A stretch of DNA of 44,198 nucleotides from an uncultured Eubacteriales bacterium (GCA_902764285.1 CACWVN010000010.1:18770-62967); one strand, 5' to 3'. Shown: positions 20,315 through 30,137, numbered from the stretch's first letter. Notes: generated by a model from the letters alone, not told the origin. Translations and numbers: made by a program.

Positions 20315-23128
20315 GTGGTCAACGAAGTCAACCCCATGATCCACGTCAACGATCGGGACTATCCGGTTGACGGGCACCGCTGCGACGATCCCGAAAAGAA
20401 AAAGCTCGTCAAAAAACTGGCCGTGATGATCACGGACAACATCCCCCGCAAGCTGCCCGGGAAGATGAAGGAAAACCACATGGATTTCTGGATCCTCGAC
20501 CGGCTGCTGACCAAGGATGAGATCCGCTTCATGCTCTCGTTCAGGAAGCGCCGCTTCGGGCTGACGACGCCGGAGCTGGCCGCGCGCAACGGCATGTCGG
20601 AGGCCGAAGCCCAGAAGATCATCGACCACCTGCTGTGGATCGGCATACTGGAACAGAACCGCGACAACGCCGATCAGCACATCCAGTACTGGATCCCCAA
20701 ATGGGTGGTGGGCTCCGGCGAATACATGGTGGAGCATCCGACGCTCGCGGACGAACACCCCGAGGTGGCCACGATGTTCAACCTGGCGCCGCAGGAGCCG
20801 CTGGAGCTGGCGGCCAAGCTGGTGCCGCCGGGCGGCGCGGGCATCGGCATGCACGTCATCCCCGTGGAAAAGGCCATCGACCCGAAGGTCGAAAGCGTGT
20901 CGGTGGAGCACCTGTCCCACTGGCTGAACAAGAACGACAAATTCTGCAAGATGGTCTGCGCCTGCCGCAAGGCCCAGCGCATCCGCGGCGAGGGCGTGGG
21001 CGATATCGAAGGCTACATGTGCATCGGCGTGGGCGACATCGCCGAATACCTGGTGGAGACCGGCAAGGACGCCCAGTACATCACCCGCGACGAGGCGCTG
21101 GAGATCATCCGGCGGGCCGAGCGCAAGGGCTACGTCCACCAGATCACCAACCTGGACGGCCCCGACCGCATCGTGGGCATCTGCAACTGCTCCGCGGGCA
21201 GCTGCTACGGCCTGCGCACGTCCCAGCTGTTCAATACGCCCAACATGTCCCGCAGCGCCTACCGCGCCCACGTGGATCCGGAGAAGTGCGTGGCCTGCGG
21301 CAAGTGCGTGGAGGTGTGCCCCGCGGGCGCGGCGAAGCTGGGCCAGAAGCTGTGCCGGGCCGACGGCAGCGCGGTGAAATACCCGATGCACGACCTGCCC
21401 GACGACCACGTGTGGGGCCCGGATCGCTGGGACCGCGATTACCGCGACCACAACAAGCTGAACTGCTACGACACCGGCACATCGCCCTGCAAGACGGCGT
21501 GCCCGGCGCACATCGCCGTGCAGGGCTACATCCGCATGGCGGCGGAGGGCCGTTACGAGGACGCGGTGAAGCTGATCCGGCAGGACAATCCCTTCCCGGC
21601 GGTCTGCGGCGCGGTGTGCAACCGCCGCTGCGAGGACCGCTGTACCCGCGGGACGATCGACAAGCCCGTGGCCATCGACGAGATCAAGAAGTTCCTGGCC
21701 CAGTGGGAGCTCACCCACCCGGAGAGCTTCGATATCATCAGCGAAAACGGCGACGGCAACCAGTGGGACGACTTTAAGATCGCCGTCATCGGCGCGGGCC
21801 CGGCGGGGCTGAGCGCCGCGTGGTACCTGCGGCAGGAGGGCTATCCCGTCACCGTGTTCGAAAGGGAAGCCCGCCCGGGCGGCATGCTGATGAACGGCAT
21901 TCCCAATTTCCGGCTGGAGAAGGAAGTGCTGGAGCGGGAGATCGGGATCATCCGGCGCGCCGGCGTGGAGATCCGCTGCGGCGTGGACGTGGGGAAGGAC
22001 GTGACGCTGGCCGATCTGCGCCGGCAGGGCTACCGGGCGTTCTACATCGCCATCGGCCTGCAGGGCGGGCGCCTGGCCGGCGTGCCCGGCGAAGACGCCG
22101 CGGGCGTGTCCTCCGGCGTGGCGTTCCTGAAGGAAGTGAACCTGAAGGGCGGCGTGCAGCTGGCGGGCGACGTGGTGGTCGTGGGCGGCGGCAACGTGGC
22201 CGCCGACGTGGCGCGCACGGCGCTGCGCTGCACCGCCGGCAGGGTGACGCTGCTGTGCCTGGAGCAGCGGGACGAGATGCCCGCCGCGAAGGACGAGGTG
22301 GCCGAGATCCTCGCCGAGGGCATCGACATCCGAAACGGCTGGGGCCCGAAGGAGATATTGGCGGAAGACGGCCGGGTGAAGGGCGTCGTGTTCAGGCGCT
22401 GCACCCGGGTGTTCGACGACGAGCACCGGTTCGCGCCGGTCTATGATGAAAACGACACCGTCACCGTGCCCTGCGAAAACGTGCTGATGGCCATCGGCCA
22501 GAGTGCCGAATGGGGCGAACTGCTGGCGGGCAGCCGGGTGGCGCTGCGGCGCAACGGCACCGCCGAGGCCGATCCCATCACGCTGCAAACCGCCGAGCCG
22601 GACGTGTTCGTGGGCGGCGATATCTGCCACGGCGCGCGCTTTGCCATCGACGCCATCGCCCAGGGCAAGGCGGCCGCGGCGTCCATCAACCGCTTCGTCC
22701 ATCCCGGCCAGTCCATGACCATCGGGCGCGACCTGCGGCAGTTCATCGAGCTGGACCGCGAGGACATCCGCGTGGATTCCTACGACAACGCGCCGCGGCA
22801 GGCGCCCGGGCTGAAGCCCGGCGAGGCCCGCGCGACCTTCGAAGACCTGCGCCTGCCGCTGACGGAGGAACAGGTGCGGGCGGAGGCCGGCCGCTGCCTG
22901 AAGTGCGGGCGCAGCATCGTCGATCTGAACCAGTGCATCGGCTGCGGCCTGTGCACCACCCGCTGCGAATTTGACGCCATCCACCTCTCCCGCGATCTGC
23001 CCGCCGCCAGCGACATGCACACCGCCGAGGAGATGATGAAGCTGGTCGGGCCCTACGCGCTCAAGCGCATGGGCAGGATCATCAAGCGCAAGATCACCGG
23101 AAAGAGCGATTATCCGACGGAACAGTGA
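20315..23128 (+). CDS. Large multi-cluster iron-sulfur FAD/NAD(P) oxidoreductase, paralogue 2
   Basis: 937 residues, same architecture as the gene at 8494 with landmarks at matching positions: helical N-terminus, C215-x-C217, ICNCSAGSC, ferredoxin CVACGKCVEVCP from C325, CKTACPAH, CGAVCNRRCEDRCTRG, FAD motif GAGPAGLS near 490, NAD(P) motif GGGNVAADVART near 626, and C-terminal CLKCG and CIGCGLCTTRCEF. GTG 20315 is the best start, with AAGGAGG 7 bases upstream; an ATG at 20336 has no site. The two copies differ mainly in their N-terminal 120 residues, which may set their partners. It ends the rightward operon. Confidence 0.85.
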   Translation: MVNEVNPMIHVNDRDYPVDGHRCDDPEKKKLVKKLAVMITDNIPRKLPGKMKENHMDFWILDRLLTKDEIRFMLSFRKRRFGLTTPELAARNGMSEAEAQKIIDHLLWIGILEQNRDNADQHIQYWIPKWVVGSGEYMVEHPTLADEHPEVATMFNLAPQEPLELAAKLVPPGGAGIGMHVIPVEKAIDPKVESVSVEHLSHWLNKNDKFCKMVCACRKAQRIRGEGVGDIEGYMCIGVGDIAEYLVETGKDAQYITRDEALEIIRRAERKGYVHQITNLDGPDRIVGICNCSAGSCYGLRTSQLFNTPNMSRSAYRAHVDPEKCVACGKCVEVCPAGAAKLGQKLCRADGSAVKYPMHDLPDDHVWGPDRWDRDYRDHNKLNCYDTGTSPCKTACPAHIAVQGYIRMAAEGRYEDAVKLIRQDNPFPAVCGAVCNRRCEDRCTRGTIDKPVAIDEIKKFLAQWELTHPESFDIISENGDGNQWDDFKIAVIGAGPAGLSAAWYLRQEGYPVTVFEREARPGGMLMNGIPNFRLEKEVLEREIGIIRRAGVEIRCGVDVGKDVTLADLRRQGYRAFYIAIGLQGGRLAGVPGEDAAGVSSGVAFLKEVNLKGGVQLAGDVVVVGGGNVAADVARTALRCTAGRVTLLCLEQRDEMPAAKDEVAEILAEGIDIRNGWGPKEILAEDGRVKGVVFRRCTRVFDDEHRFAPVYDENDTVTVPCENVLMAIGQSAEWGELLAGSRVALRRNGTAEADPITLQTAEPDVFVGGDICHGARFAIDAIAQGKAAAASINRFVHPGQSMTIGRDLRQFIELDREDIRVDSYDNAPRQAPGLKPGEARATFEDLRLPLTEEQVRAEAGRCLKCGRSIVDLNQCIGCGLCTTRCEFDAIHLSRDLPAASDMHTAEEMMKLVGPYALKRMGRIIKRKITGKSDYPTEQ

Positions 23129-23155
23129 TCCTTTTCCGCCGGCTGGTTCGACGAA

Positions 23156-23190
23156 AGATCCCCCGCGGCATGCCGTGCCGCGGGGGATTT
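23156..23190 (+). terminator. Terminator-like hairpin after oxidoreductase 2
   Basis: Perfect 13-bp stem, ATCCCCCGCGGCA (23158-23170) with TGCCGCGGGGGAT (23176-23188), 5-base loop. The trailing T-run is short (ATTTCCC), so termination may be partial. Confidence 0.75.
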
Positions 23191-23223
23191 CCCGTGAGGG
23201 CGTCCGACTCTACGATGCGTAGG

Positions 23224-23252
23224 TTGCTTTTTTGCCGGGCCCCTGTTACACT
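23224..23252 (+). promoter_or_regulatory. Candidate promoter of the HTH-desulfoferrodoxin gene
   Basis: TTGCTT (23224-23229), 17 bases, TACACT (23247-23252). Moderate match to consensus; the gene starts 70 bases on. Confidence 0.45.
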
Positions 23253-23321
23253 TGCGCCATGCGGCGGCGCCGGGGAACCGGAGCGCGCCCGACCGCAAGG
23301 CAAGCAAAGGGGTTGAAAACG

Positions 23322-23954
23322 ATGGACAGATATGTGACCGGCGACGTGATCCGCCGCCTCCGCGAAGGCCGGAGGATGACGCAGGAGGAACTGGCGGAGA
23401 AGCTCTTCGTCAGCGGCAAGGCGGTCAGCAAGTGGGAGACCGGCCGCGGTTATCCCGATGTCAGCCTGCTGGAGCCGCTGGCGGGGGCGCTCGGCATTTC
23501 CGTGATCGAGCTGCTCTCCGGCAACTGCATCCGGAACCGGAACCGGTCCGCCAATATGACCCGGGTCAGGTGGTATGTCTGCCCGGTCTGCGGCAACGTG
23601 ATCCAGACGACCGGCGAGGCGGTGATCAGCTGCTGCGGCATCGCGCTGCCGCCGCTGGAGCCGGAGCCGGCGGACGGGGACCACGAAATAACCGTGGAGA
23701 TCGCCGAGGACGAATACTTCGTGTCGGTCCGCCATCCCATGACGAAGGACCACTATATTTCCTTTTTGTCCGCGGCGGCCGACCAGGGGACGCAGTTCGT
23801 GAAGCTGTATCCGGAGGGCAACGCCGAGGCGTGGTTCAAGATCCGCCGCGTAAAGGCGCTGTACGCTTTCTGCAACCGCCACGGGCTGTTCCGGGTGAAG
23901 GTGGGCGGCCCGGGCGCCGGGGGAAACCTGTATCCGGGACTTCTGAGCCGTTAA
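23322..23954 (+). CDS. HTH regulator fused to a desulfoferrodoxin-like iron domain
   Basis: 210 residues. Residues 1-66 are an XRE/Cro-type helix-turn-helix (RRLREGRRMTQEELAEKLFV, SGKAVSKWETGRGYPDVSLL). Residues 84-190 match desulfoferrodoxin (superoxide reductase): rubredoxin-like centre I cysteines C87, C90, C104, C105 (C-x2-C-x13-CC) and the full set of centre II ligands His121, His138, His144, Cys184, His187, with HPMTKDHYI and CNRHG motifs and spacings very close to the enzyme. The Glu-Lys pair that normally precedes the first histidine is Gly-Asp here, so it may sense superoxide or iron state more than catalyse. ATG 23322 follows AAAGGGG. Lies after the redox operon. Confidence 0.87.
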   Translation: MDRYVTGDVIRRLREGRRMTQEELAEKLFVSGKAVSKWETGRGYPDVSLLEPLAGALGISVIELLSGNCIRNRNRSANMTRVRWYVCPVCGNVIQTTGEAVISCCGIALPPLEPEPADGDHEITVEIAEDEYFVSVRHPMTKDHYISFLSAAADQGTQFVKLYPEGNAEAWFKIRRVKALYAFCNRHGLFRVKVGGPGAGGNLYPGLLSR

Positions 23955-23982
23955 AGCAAGCGAAAACAGAGGGGAAAGACGC

Positions 23983-24060
23983 ATGATCTCGTTCATCATC
24001 GGGCTGGCCGTACTCGTCGTCGGGGCCGCCGTATAAGGCGGGATCTGCGAAAGAGCGCAA
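23983..24060 (+). pseudogene. Remnant of a carbon starvation protein (CstA) gene, or 17-aa peptide
   Basis: A good Shine-Dalgarno (GAGGGG) precedes ATG 23983, which encodes MISFIIGLAVLVVGAAV and then TAA at 24034. The sequence matches how clostridial CstA-family peptide transporters begin, where VYGK..EK follows; here Tyr is replaced by a stop and the next codons read GGICERA, a weak echo of that sequence, before a terminator. No other part of CstA is present, so this is most likely the stump of a deleted gene. A genuine one-helix membrane peptide cannot be excluded. Confidence 0.45.
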
Positions 24061-24062
24061 TT

Positions 24063-24096
24063 ATCCGCCCCGGATCTCCGGGGCGGATCCTTTTTT
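24063..24096. terminator. Rho-independent terminator
   Basis: ATCCGCCCCGG (24063-24073), loop ATCT, CCGGGGCGGAT (24078-24088), then CCTTTTTT. Serves the rightward HTH gene and, from the other side, may end the uronate operon at uxaC. Confidence 0.92.
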
Positions 24097-24109
24097 GGAT
24101 GGCATATGA

Positions 24110-25525
24110 TCAGCAGGGCGGAACGTTTTCCGGGAACCGGAAATAAGCCCTGGCGTTGTCGTGGCATATGCCGCGCACGATTCCAGACAGCGTCTCCATG
24201 TCATCCGGGACCATGCCGGAATCCACCCATCCGCCGATCACGCGGCACAGTATGCGCCGGAAGTATTCGTGGCGGGGATAGCTCAGGAAGCTGCGGCTGT
24301 CGGTCAGCATGCCGATGAACCCGGCCAGATATCCCCTCGCGGCCAGCGATTTCAGCTGGTCGGCCATGCCGTCCAGGTGGTCGTTGAACCACCACGCGGA
24401 GCCGTGCTGCACGTAGCCCGCGGCCCCTTCCCGCTGGAAGCAGCCGATCACGGTGTCGATGGCGGCGTTGTCCGCGGCGTTCAGGCTGTACACGATCGTG
24501 CGGGGCAGCGCGCCGGCCTCGTCCAGGAGCCCCAGGAACGCCGCCAGCCGCGCCGAGGACGTGCCGTCGTTGACGCAGTCGTAGCCGGTGTCCGGGCCCA
24601 GCCGGCGGAACATGGGGCCGTTGTTGTCGCGGCGGCAGCCGTAGTGCAGCTGCATGGCCCAGCCCATGCGCCTGTATTCCCCGGCCAGATACGCCAGACA
24701 GCCGAAGCGGAAGCGCTCGATTTCGCCGTCGGAGGGCATGGCGCCGGCCAGCCGCGCGGCGAATACGCGCTCGATCTCATCCTCCGGGGCGGGCGCGGGC
24801 GTCACGTCGTACAGCCCGTGGTCGCTCAGCCGGCAGCCCCGGGCGTGGAAGTATTCCAGGCGGACCTTCAGCGCCGCCTTCAGCGCCGCGAAGCTGTCGA
24901 TCCTGGTGCCGGCGGCGGCGGAGAGCCTTTCGATGTATTCCGGCCAGTCCGCCTTCTCCAGGTTCACGGCCCTGTCCGGCCGCCAGGCGGGCAGCACGGC
25001 GGTTTCAAACGTCGGGTCCGCGGCCAGCTTTTCGTGCCATTCCAGGCTGTCCGCCGGGTCGTCGGTGGTGCAGATCAGCGCCACATGGCTGCGCCGGATC
25101 AGATTCCGGACGCTGAATTCCGGGCGGGCCAGCTGTTCGTTGCACAGCGCCCACACCGCTTCAGCGGTATCCCGGTTCAGGACGCCCTCATAGCCGAAAT
25201 AGCGGCGCAGCTCCAGATGGCTCCAGTGGTACAGCGGGTTGCCCACGGCCCGGCCCAGCACTTCGGCCCAACGGATGAATTTGTCGTGGTCGTCCGCGCC
25301 GCCGGTGATGTATGCCTCCGGCACGCCTGCCCAGCGCATCAGCCGCCATTTGTAGTGATCGCCGCCCAGCCAGACCTGGGTGATGTTGTCGTAACGGCGG
25401 TCCTCCCAGATCTCCCGGGGATCGATGTGGCAGTGATAGTCGATGATCGGACACGGCTCCGCCGCGCCGTGGTACAGCTGCCGGGCCGCTTCGGTGTCCA
25501 GCAGGAAATCCTTGTCCAGGAACAT
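24110..25525 (-). CDS. uxaC: Glucuronate/galacturonate isomerase UxaC
   Basis: 471 residues, full family length. N-terminal FLDKDFLLDTEAARQLYH, the metal-type motif IIDYHCHIDPREIWEDRRY, GDHYKWRLMRW, TTDDPADSLEWH and C-terminal SYPRHEYFRRILCRVIGGWVD are diagnostic of uronate isomerase. It converts D-glucuronate to D-fructuronate (and galacturonate to tagaturonate) in the cytoplasm. AGGAGG precedes ATG 25525. Last gene of the minus-strand uronate operon, 31 bases after kdgK. Confidence 0.97.
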   Translation of the reverse strand: MFLDKDFLLDTEAARQLYHGAAEPCPIIDYHCHIDPREIWEDRRYDNITQVWLGGDHYKWRLMRWAGVPEAYITGGADDHDKFIRWAEVLGRAVGNPLYHWSHLELRRYFGYEGVLNRDTAEAVWALCNEQLARPEFSVRNLIRRSHVALICTTDDPADSLEWHEKLAADPTFETAVLPAWRPDRAVNLEKADWPEYIERLSAAAGTRIDSFAALKAALKVRLEYFHARGCRLSDHGLYDVTPAPAPEDEIERVFAARLAGAMPSDGEIERFRFGCLAYLAGEYRRMGWAMQLHYGCRRDNNGPMFRRLGPDTGYDCVNDGTSSARLAAFLGLLDEAGALPRTIVYSLNAADNAAIDTVIGCFQREGAAGYVQHGSAWWFNDHLDGMADQLKSLAARGYLAGFIGMLTDSRSFLSYPRHEYFRRILCRVIGGWVDSGMVPDDMETLSGIVRGICHDNARAYFRFPENVPPC

Positions 25526-25556
25526 GGCAGCCTCCTGTGTGATGGTTCGGTTTGCC

Positions 25557-26594
25557 TCACCGCTGCACGCGCCCGCTGCCGCTGCCCTTCATCAGGGCCT
25601 CGACCTCCGGGACCGTCACGCGGTTGTAATCGCCGGGGATGGTGTGCTTCAGGCAGGAGGCGGCCACGGCGAATTCCAGCGCCTGCTTTTCGTCGCCGTA
25701 GGCGTTCAGCCCGTAGATCAGCCCCGCGCCGAAGCTGTCGCCGCCGCCCACGCGGTCCACGATGTCGGTGATGGCGTACTTGCGGGACAGGAAGAACTCC
25801 GCGCCGTTGTACAGGCAGGCGCGCCAGTCGTTGTGGCTGGCGGATTTCGATTCCCGCAGGGTGATGGCCACGCGCCGGATGTTCGGGTATTGTTCCATCG
25901 CCAGCGCGGCGATGGCGCGGTACTGATCCAGGTTCAGTTCGCCGGATTCGACGGAGGAAGCGCTCTCGGCCTTCAGCCCCAGCGCCTTCTGGAAATCCTC
26001 TTCGTTGGCGATGACGGTGTCCACGTATTTCACCAGCTCCGTCATCACCTCGTCGGCGCGCTTGCCGTATTTCCACAGGTTCTTGCGGTAATTCAGATCG
26101 CAGGAGACGTGCAGGCCCTTCGCCCGGGCGGCCTTCACGGCCTCGAGGGACAGCGCCGCCGCGCCCTCCGAGATGGCCGGGGTGATGCCGGTGATGTGGA
26201 ACCAGGCCGCGCCGTCGAAGGCGGCGTCCCAGTCGATGTCGCCGGGCTTTGCTTCGGCGATGGCGCTGCCGGCGCGGTCGTAGATGACCTTGCTGGGGCG
26301 CTGCACCGCGCCGCTCTCCAGGTAGTAGATGCCCATGCGGCCGGGGCGGCGGACGATCTTCGACGTGTCCACGCCGAAACCGCGCAGCTCGCGCACGCAG
26401 GCGTCGCCGACGGCGTTGTCCGGCAGCACGGTTATGTACGCCGCGTCCATGCCGTAGTTGGCCAGCGAAACGGCCACGTTCGCTTCGCCGCCGCCGAAGG
26501 TGGCCTCCAGCGCCGGCGACTGCAGCAGGCGTTCAAAGCCCGGGCTCTTCAGCCGCAGCATGATCTCTCCGAAGGTGATGATTTTCGCGCTCAT
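25557..26594 (-). CDS. kdgK: 2-dehydro-3-deoxygluconokinase KdgK
   Basis: 345 residues of the PfkB/ribokinase family: [12 protein letters not shown] at the start, [16 protein letters not shown] (first signature) and [16 protein letters not shown] (second signature with the catalytic Asp). Two short acidic/serine insertions ([12 protein letters not shown]) are typical of clostridial KDG kinases. It phosphorylates KDG to KDPG. ATG 26594 has GGGAG upstream. A frame extension upstream runs into uxuB and is not coding. The KDPG aldolase that should follow in the pathway is not in the window. Confidence 0.95.
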   Translation of the reverse strand: MSAKIITFGEIMLRLKSPGFERLLQSPALEATFGGGEANVAVSLANYGMDAAYITVLPDNAVGDACVRELRGFGVDTSKIVRRPGRMGIYYLESGAVQRPSKVIYDRAGSAIAEAKPGDIDWDAAFDGAAWFHITGITPAISEGAAALSLEAVKAARAKGLHVSCDLNYRKNLWKYGKRADEVMTELVKYVDTVIANEEDFQKALGLKAESASSVESGELNLDQYRAIAALAMEQYPNIRRVAITLRESKSASHNDWRACLYNGAEFFLSRKYAITDIVDRVGGGDSFGAGLIYGLNAYGDEKQALEFAVAASCLKHTIPGDYNRVTVPEVEALMKGSGSGRVQR

Positions 26595-26608
26595 ATCCGT
26601 GTCTCCCT

Positions 26609-28213
26609 TTATCCCATGTATTTTGTCAGCGTCGCCCGCACCGCGCCGGGGCCGGCGGCCAGCTCCCGGAAAAACCCGGTGATCTTCCCCGACAGCCCGG
26701 CATCGACCAGGCTGACGCCGAACAGGTTCGGATTGGCGAGTATGCCGTCGAGCCGGCTGCCCACCGATTCCGGCCGGCCCAGCTCGATTCCGGCCAGCTC
26801 CTCCTGCAGCCGCGGCGCCATCGGGTCGGGGCTGACGGGCATTTCGCGGCCTTCGTCGTCCACGCCCAGCAGATAGCGCAGCCACCCGGCGATGGCCAGC
26901 GGGATCGCCTCCAGCGCGCCGGCGCCCTCGGGCCGGGCCATCCAGCTCCTGATGGTCTCGCCGAAGCGGATCGGCACCTTCTGGCTGGTATCGCAGGCGA
27001 TGCGCTGGGGCGTGTCGGGCATGTAGGGATTGGGGAAGCGCCGGTTCACCACTTCATCGATGAAATCCCCGGGGCTGAGGATGCCCGGATCGGTGACCAC
27101 CGGCAGGCCCTCCACGTAGCCGATGCGCCGGATCAGCTCCACCAGCTGCGCGTCCTTCATCTCGTCGCAGATCTTCGTATAGCCCAGCAGGCAGCCGTAC
27201 ACCGCCAGCGCCGTGTGCAGCGGGTTCAGGCAGGTGGTGACCTTCATGCGCTCGGTGCGGTTCACGGTGTCCCGGTCAGTCATGTACACGCCGGCCTTCT
27301 CCAGCGCGGGCCGCCCGTTGGGGAAACGGTCCTCGATCACCAGATACTGCGGCGCTTCGGCGTTCACGAAGGGCGCGATGTAGGTGTGCTTTTCGGTAAC
27401 GACGGGCGCCATGCCTTCGATGCCCAGTGCCGTCAGCTGTCTTTCGACGGCCTCGGCGGGGCGCGGCGTGATCTTGTCGATCATGCTCCACGGGAAGGAG
27501 ACCCTGCTCTCGTCCTCCAGCCATTCGAGGAAGCCCCCGGGCGCGTAGCCGCGCGCGCACCATTCCCGGGCCATCTCCGTCACGCCGGCCTTCAGCTTTT
27601 CGCCGTTGCGGCTGCAGTTGTCCATGCTGACCACCGCGACCGGCGTTCCGCCCGCGTTCCAGCGCTCCAGCAGCAGCGCGGCGACCACGCCCATGGCGTG
27701 TTTCGGCGCGGCGGGGCCGGCTTCGATGTCCGCGGCGGCCATCGGCGTAAGGCTGCCCTTCATGTCCCGGAGGGCGTAGCCCTTCTCGGTAATGGTAAAG
27801 GACAGCATCTGCAGGCTCTGGTTGCGGAAGACGGCGCGCAGGGCCTCCATGCCCTCCGGACGCATCGCCAGCACGCCCTTCGCCACCGAGGCCACGACGG
27901 ACTTGTCGATGCCGCCGTCCGCCAGCAGGCTGACGGCCAGCGTCATGTTGTCGTGGGGCACGTAGATCTTTTCGATCACCTCGGGATCGAAGGTCTCCGC
28001 GGCGATGATGCCCGCGTGCGCTTCGCCCGCGTCCAGCAGCCGCTGCTGCAGGCCCGCGATGAAGATGCGGAAGATGTTGCCCGCGCCGAAGTGCACCCAT
28101 ACGGGGCAGCGCTCGGTTTCGTTGACCATCGCGCGCCAGTCGTGCTTCGGCAGCTTCACGCCCGCGGCTTCCCAGGCCGCGCGGTCCTGCAGGCCCTTGT
28201 AATTCAGAATCAT
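26609..28213 (-). CDS. uxuB: Fructuronate reductase / mannitol dehydrogenase family (UxuB)
   Basis: 534 residues. NAD-binding GAGNIFRIF near residue 44, [21 protein letters not shown] and the family's catalytic block [18 protein letters not shown]. Long-chain polyol dehydrogenase that reduces D-fructuronate to D-mannonate with NADH. Preceded by GGAGG. Placement between uxuA and kdgK fixes the role. It is somewhat longer than E. coli UxuB, as in other clostridia. Confidence 0.95.
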   Translation of the reverse strand: MILNYKGLQDRAAWEAAGVKLPKHDWRAMVNETERCPVWVHFGAGNIFRIFIAGLQQRLLDAGEAHAGIIAAETFDPEVIEKIYVPHDNMTLAVSLLADGGIDKSVVASVAKGVLAMRPEGMEALRAVFRNQSLQMLSFTITEKGYALRDMKGSLTPMAAADIEAGPAAPKHAMGVVAALLLERWNAGGTPVAVVSMDNCSRNGEKLKAGVTEMAREWCARGYAPGGFLEWLEDESRVSFPWSMIDKITPRPAEAVERQLTALGIEGMAPVVTEKHTYIAPFVNAEAPQYLVIEDRFPNGRPALEKAGVYMTDRDTVNRTERMKVTTCLNPLHTALAVYGCLLGYTKICDEMKDAQLVELIRRIGYVEGLPVVTDPGILSPGDFIDEVVNRRFPNPYMPDTPQRIACDTSQKVPIRFGETIRSWMARPEGAGALEAIPLAIAGWLRYLLGVDDEGREMPVSPDPMAPRLQEELAGIELGRPESVGSRLDGILANPNLFGVSLVDAGLSGKITGFFRELAAGPGAVRATLTKYMG

Positions 28214-28249
28214 TTCAGATCGACCTCCGTATTTTGTCGAACGCGCGTT

Positions 28250-29317
28250 TTACGCGCGTTCAATTGCCTCCCACAGGCCGTTGAGATACGCGGCGCCGAG
28301 GGCGCGGTCGTACAGCCCGTAGCCGGGGCGGCCCTGTTCATCCCAGATCATGCGGCCGTGGTCGGGGCGCACGTAGGTGTCGGGGCAGGTGTCGTGGACG
28401 GCTTTCATGATGGCGTACATGTCCAGATCGCCGGCAGAGGACAGGTGCGCGGCTTCGCGGAAGTGGTGGCGGCCCAGGAACTTCACGTTGCGCACGTGCA
28501 TCGCGCCGATGCGGTCCATTTCGCCGAAGTGGCGGATGCAGGCCACCACGTCGTTGTCCGGGTTGCTGCCCAGGCTGCCGGTGCACAGGCACACCGTGTT
28601 GGCGGGGCTGTCGTGCAGCCTGATGATTTTATCGAAGTCCGCCTGGCTGTGGGCGATGCGCGGCAGGCCGAAGATGGGCCAGGCCGGGTCGTCCGGGTGG
28701 CAGGCCATGCGCACGCCGGCTGCCTCGCACACGGGGATCACGGCGTCCAGGAAGTACTTGTAGTGCCGCCGCAGGTCGTCGCCGGTCATGCCCTCGTACT
28801 GCTTCAGCGTTTTCTCCAGCAGCGCCAGGCGCTCCGGCTCCCAGCCCGGCAGCGAAAACCCGCGGCTGTCCTCGGCGGTCTTGCGCACGATCTCCAGCGG
28901 GCCCATCTCGCCTAGGTCCTTCTCGTCGAAATACAGGCTGTTGCTGCCGTCCTCGGGGATGACCCGCGCCAGGTCGGTGCGCAGCCAGTCGAACACCGGC
29001 ATGAAGTTGTAGATGATCACCTTCACGCCGTTGCGCGCCAGCATCTTGACGGTGCTGATGTAGTTTTCGATGTACGCCTCGCGGCTGGGCAGGCCCATCT
29101 TGATGTCCTCGTGGACGTTGACCGACTCGATGACCTCCAGCTCCAGGCCGGCGGCGTGCACCTCTTCGACCAGCGCCTTGAACTCGTCCTCGGGCCAGTC
29201 CACGCCCGCGGGCTTGTCCAGCAGGCCCATCAGGCCGGTCATGCCGGGGATCTGCTTCACGTATTTCAGGGGAATGGGGTCGGCCTTCGATCCGTACCAG
29301 CGAAAGGTCATCTTCAT
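28250..29317 (-). CDS. uxuA: Mannonate dehydratase UxuA
   Basis: 355 residues. [21 protein letters not shown] at the N-terminus, [42 protein letters not shown] and the C-terminal [21 protein letters not shown] are classic UxuA motifs; His, Cys and Asp in them form the Mn/Fe site. It dehydrates D-mannonate to KDG. ATG 29317 follows AAAGGAG; a second ATG two codons later lacks proper spacing. Its stop lies in an 8-bp hairpin (28240-28260). Confidence 0.97.
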   Translation of the reverse strand: MKMTFRWYGSKADPIPLKYVKQIPGMTGLMGLLDKPAGVDWPEDEFKALVEEVHAAGLELEVIESVNVHEDIKMGLPSREAYIENYISTVKMLARNGVKVIIYNFMPVFDWLRTDLARVIPEDGSNSLYFDEKDLGEMGPLEIVRKTAEDSRGFSLPGWEPERLALLEKTLKQYEGMTGDDLRRHYKYFLDAVIPVCEAAGVRMACHPDDPAWPIFGLPRIAHSQADFDKIIRLHDSPANTVCLCTGSLGSNPDNDVVACIRHFGEMDRIGAMHVRNVKFLGRHHFREAAHLSSAGDLDMYAIMKAVHDTCPDTYVRPDHGRMIWDEQGRPGYGLYDRALGAAYLNGLWEAIERA

Positions 29318-29358
29318 GGGCGTCGCTCCTTTGTATCGTCGTTTGTGGGGAAATACCT

Positions 29359-30129
29359 TCAGCCCAGCGCGCAGTCCAGCGCCATCATCGCTGAAAAGCC
29401 GAGGGCGAACATCACCGTGCCCAGGTTGGAATGGCGGCCTTCGGCGGTTTCGGGAATCAGCTCCTCCACCACCACATAGACCATCGCGCCGGCGGCGAAG
29501 CTGAGCAGGTAGGGCATCGCCGGCACCACCAGCGCCGAAAACAGGATCGTCAGCAGCGCGCCCGCGGGCTCCACCGCGCCGGAGAGCACGCCGTAGGCGA
29601 ACGCCCGGCAACGGCGCTCGCCCGCGGCCCGAAGCGGCATCGAAATGATCGCGCCCTCGGGGAAATTCTGGATCGCGATGCCCAGCGCCAGCGCCAGCGC
29701 GCCCGCCGCCGTGATGCCGGGCTGTCCCTGTGCCAGCCCGGCGTACACCGCGCCCACGGCCATGCCCTCGGGCAGGTTGTGCAGCGTCACGGCCAGCACC
29801 AGCTTCGCCGTGCGGCCCAGCGGGCTGCGCGCGCGTTCGGGCGCGTCCAGGTGCGGCGCCGTCCTGTCCAGCGCCAGCAAAAACAATATGCCCAGCCAGA
29901 AGCCCGCCGCCGCCGGCGCAAAGGCGAATCGGCCCATCGGCGCGCTCTGTTCGATGGCGGGCAGCAGCAGGCTCCAGATCGAGGCCGCCGTCATCACGCC
30001 CGCGGCAAAGCCCCTCAGCGCCCGCCGCGCCAGCGCGTTCATGTCGCGCCGCATGAAGAATACGCCCGCCGCGCCCAGCGACGTGCCCAGGAACGGAATC
30101 AGTATTCCGGGCCGGATTTCAGGGTTCAT
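29359..30129 (-). CDS. ZIP-family divalent metal transporter
   Basis: 256 residues with eight hydrophobic segments. The two metal-binding helices carry LHNLPEG (116-122, His117, Glu121) and QNFPEG (154-159, Asn155, Glu158), as in ZupT-like ZIP importers. The usual histidine-rich cytoplasmic loop is replaced by a short [10 protein letters not shown] segment. It should import Zn, Mn or Fe. ATG 30129 is preferred because GGGAGG is 7 bases upstream; ATG 30135 is too near. Translation may be controlled by the leader hairpin. Its promoter is not obvious; it may be transcribed from the amidohydrolase promoter. Confidence 0.92.
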   Translation of the reverse strand: MNPEIRPGILIPFLGTSLGAAGVFFMRRDMNALARRALRGFAAGVMTAASIWSLLLPAIEQSAPMGRFAFAPAAAGFWLGILFLLALDRTAPHLDAPERARSPLGRTAKLVLAVTLHNLPEGMAVGAVYAGLAQGQPGITAAGALALALGIAIQNFPEGAIISMPLRAAGERRCRAFAYGVLSGAVEPAGALLTILFSALVVPAMPYLLSFAAGAMVYVVVEELIPETAEGRHSNLGTVMFALGFSAMMALDCALG

Positions 30130-30137
30130 GGTCATGC

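Noticed and set aside
8494-23954. NiFe hydrogenase cluster, suggested by hypA and two hypB genes
   Set aside because: No large or small subunit motif, no hypC, hypD, hypE or hypF in the window.
24120-24131. GGAACGTTTTCC identical to half of the operator palindrome at 6271-6282
   Set aside because: It lies in the last codons of uxaC, without the other half and away from any promoter; likely chance.
28240-28260. AACGCGCG/CGCGCGTT hairpin as terminator between uxuB and uxuA
   Set aside because: It overlaps the uxuA stop codon, lacks a T-run in the direction of transcription, and the genes form one pathway operon.
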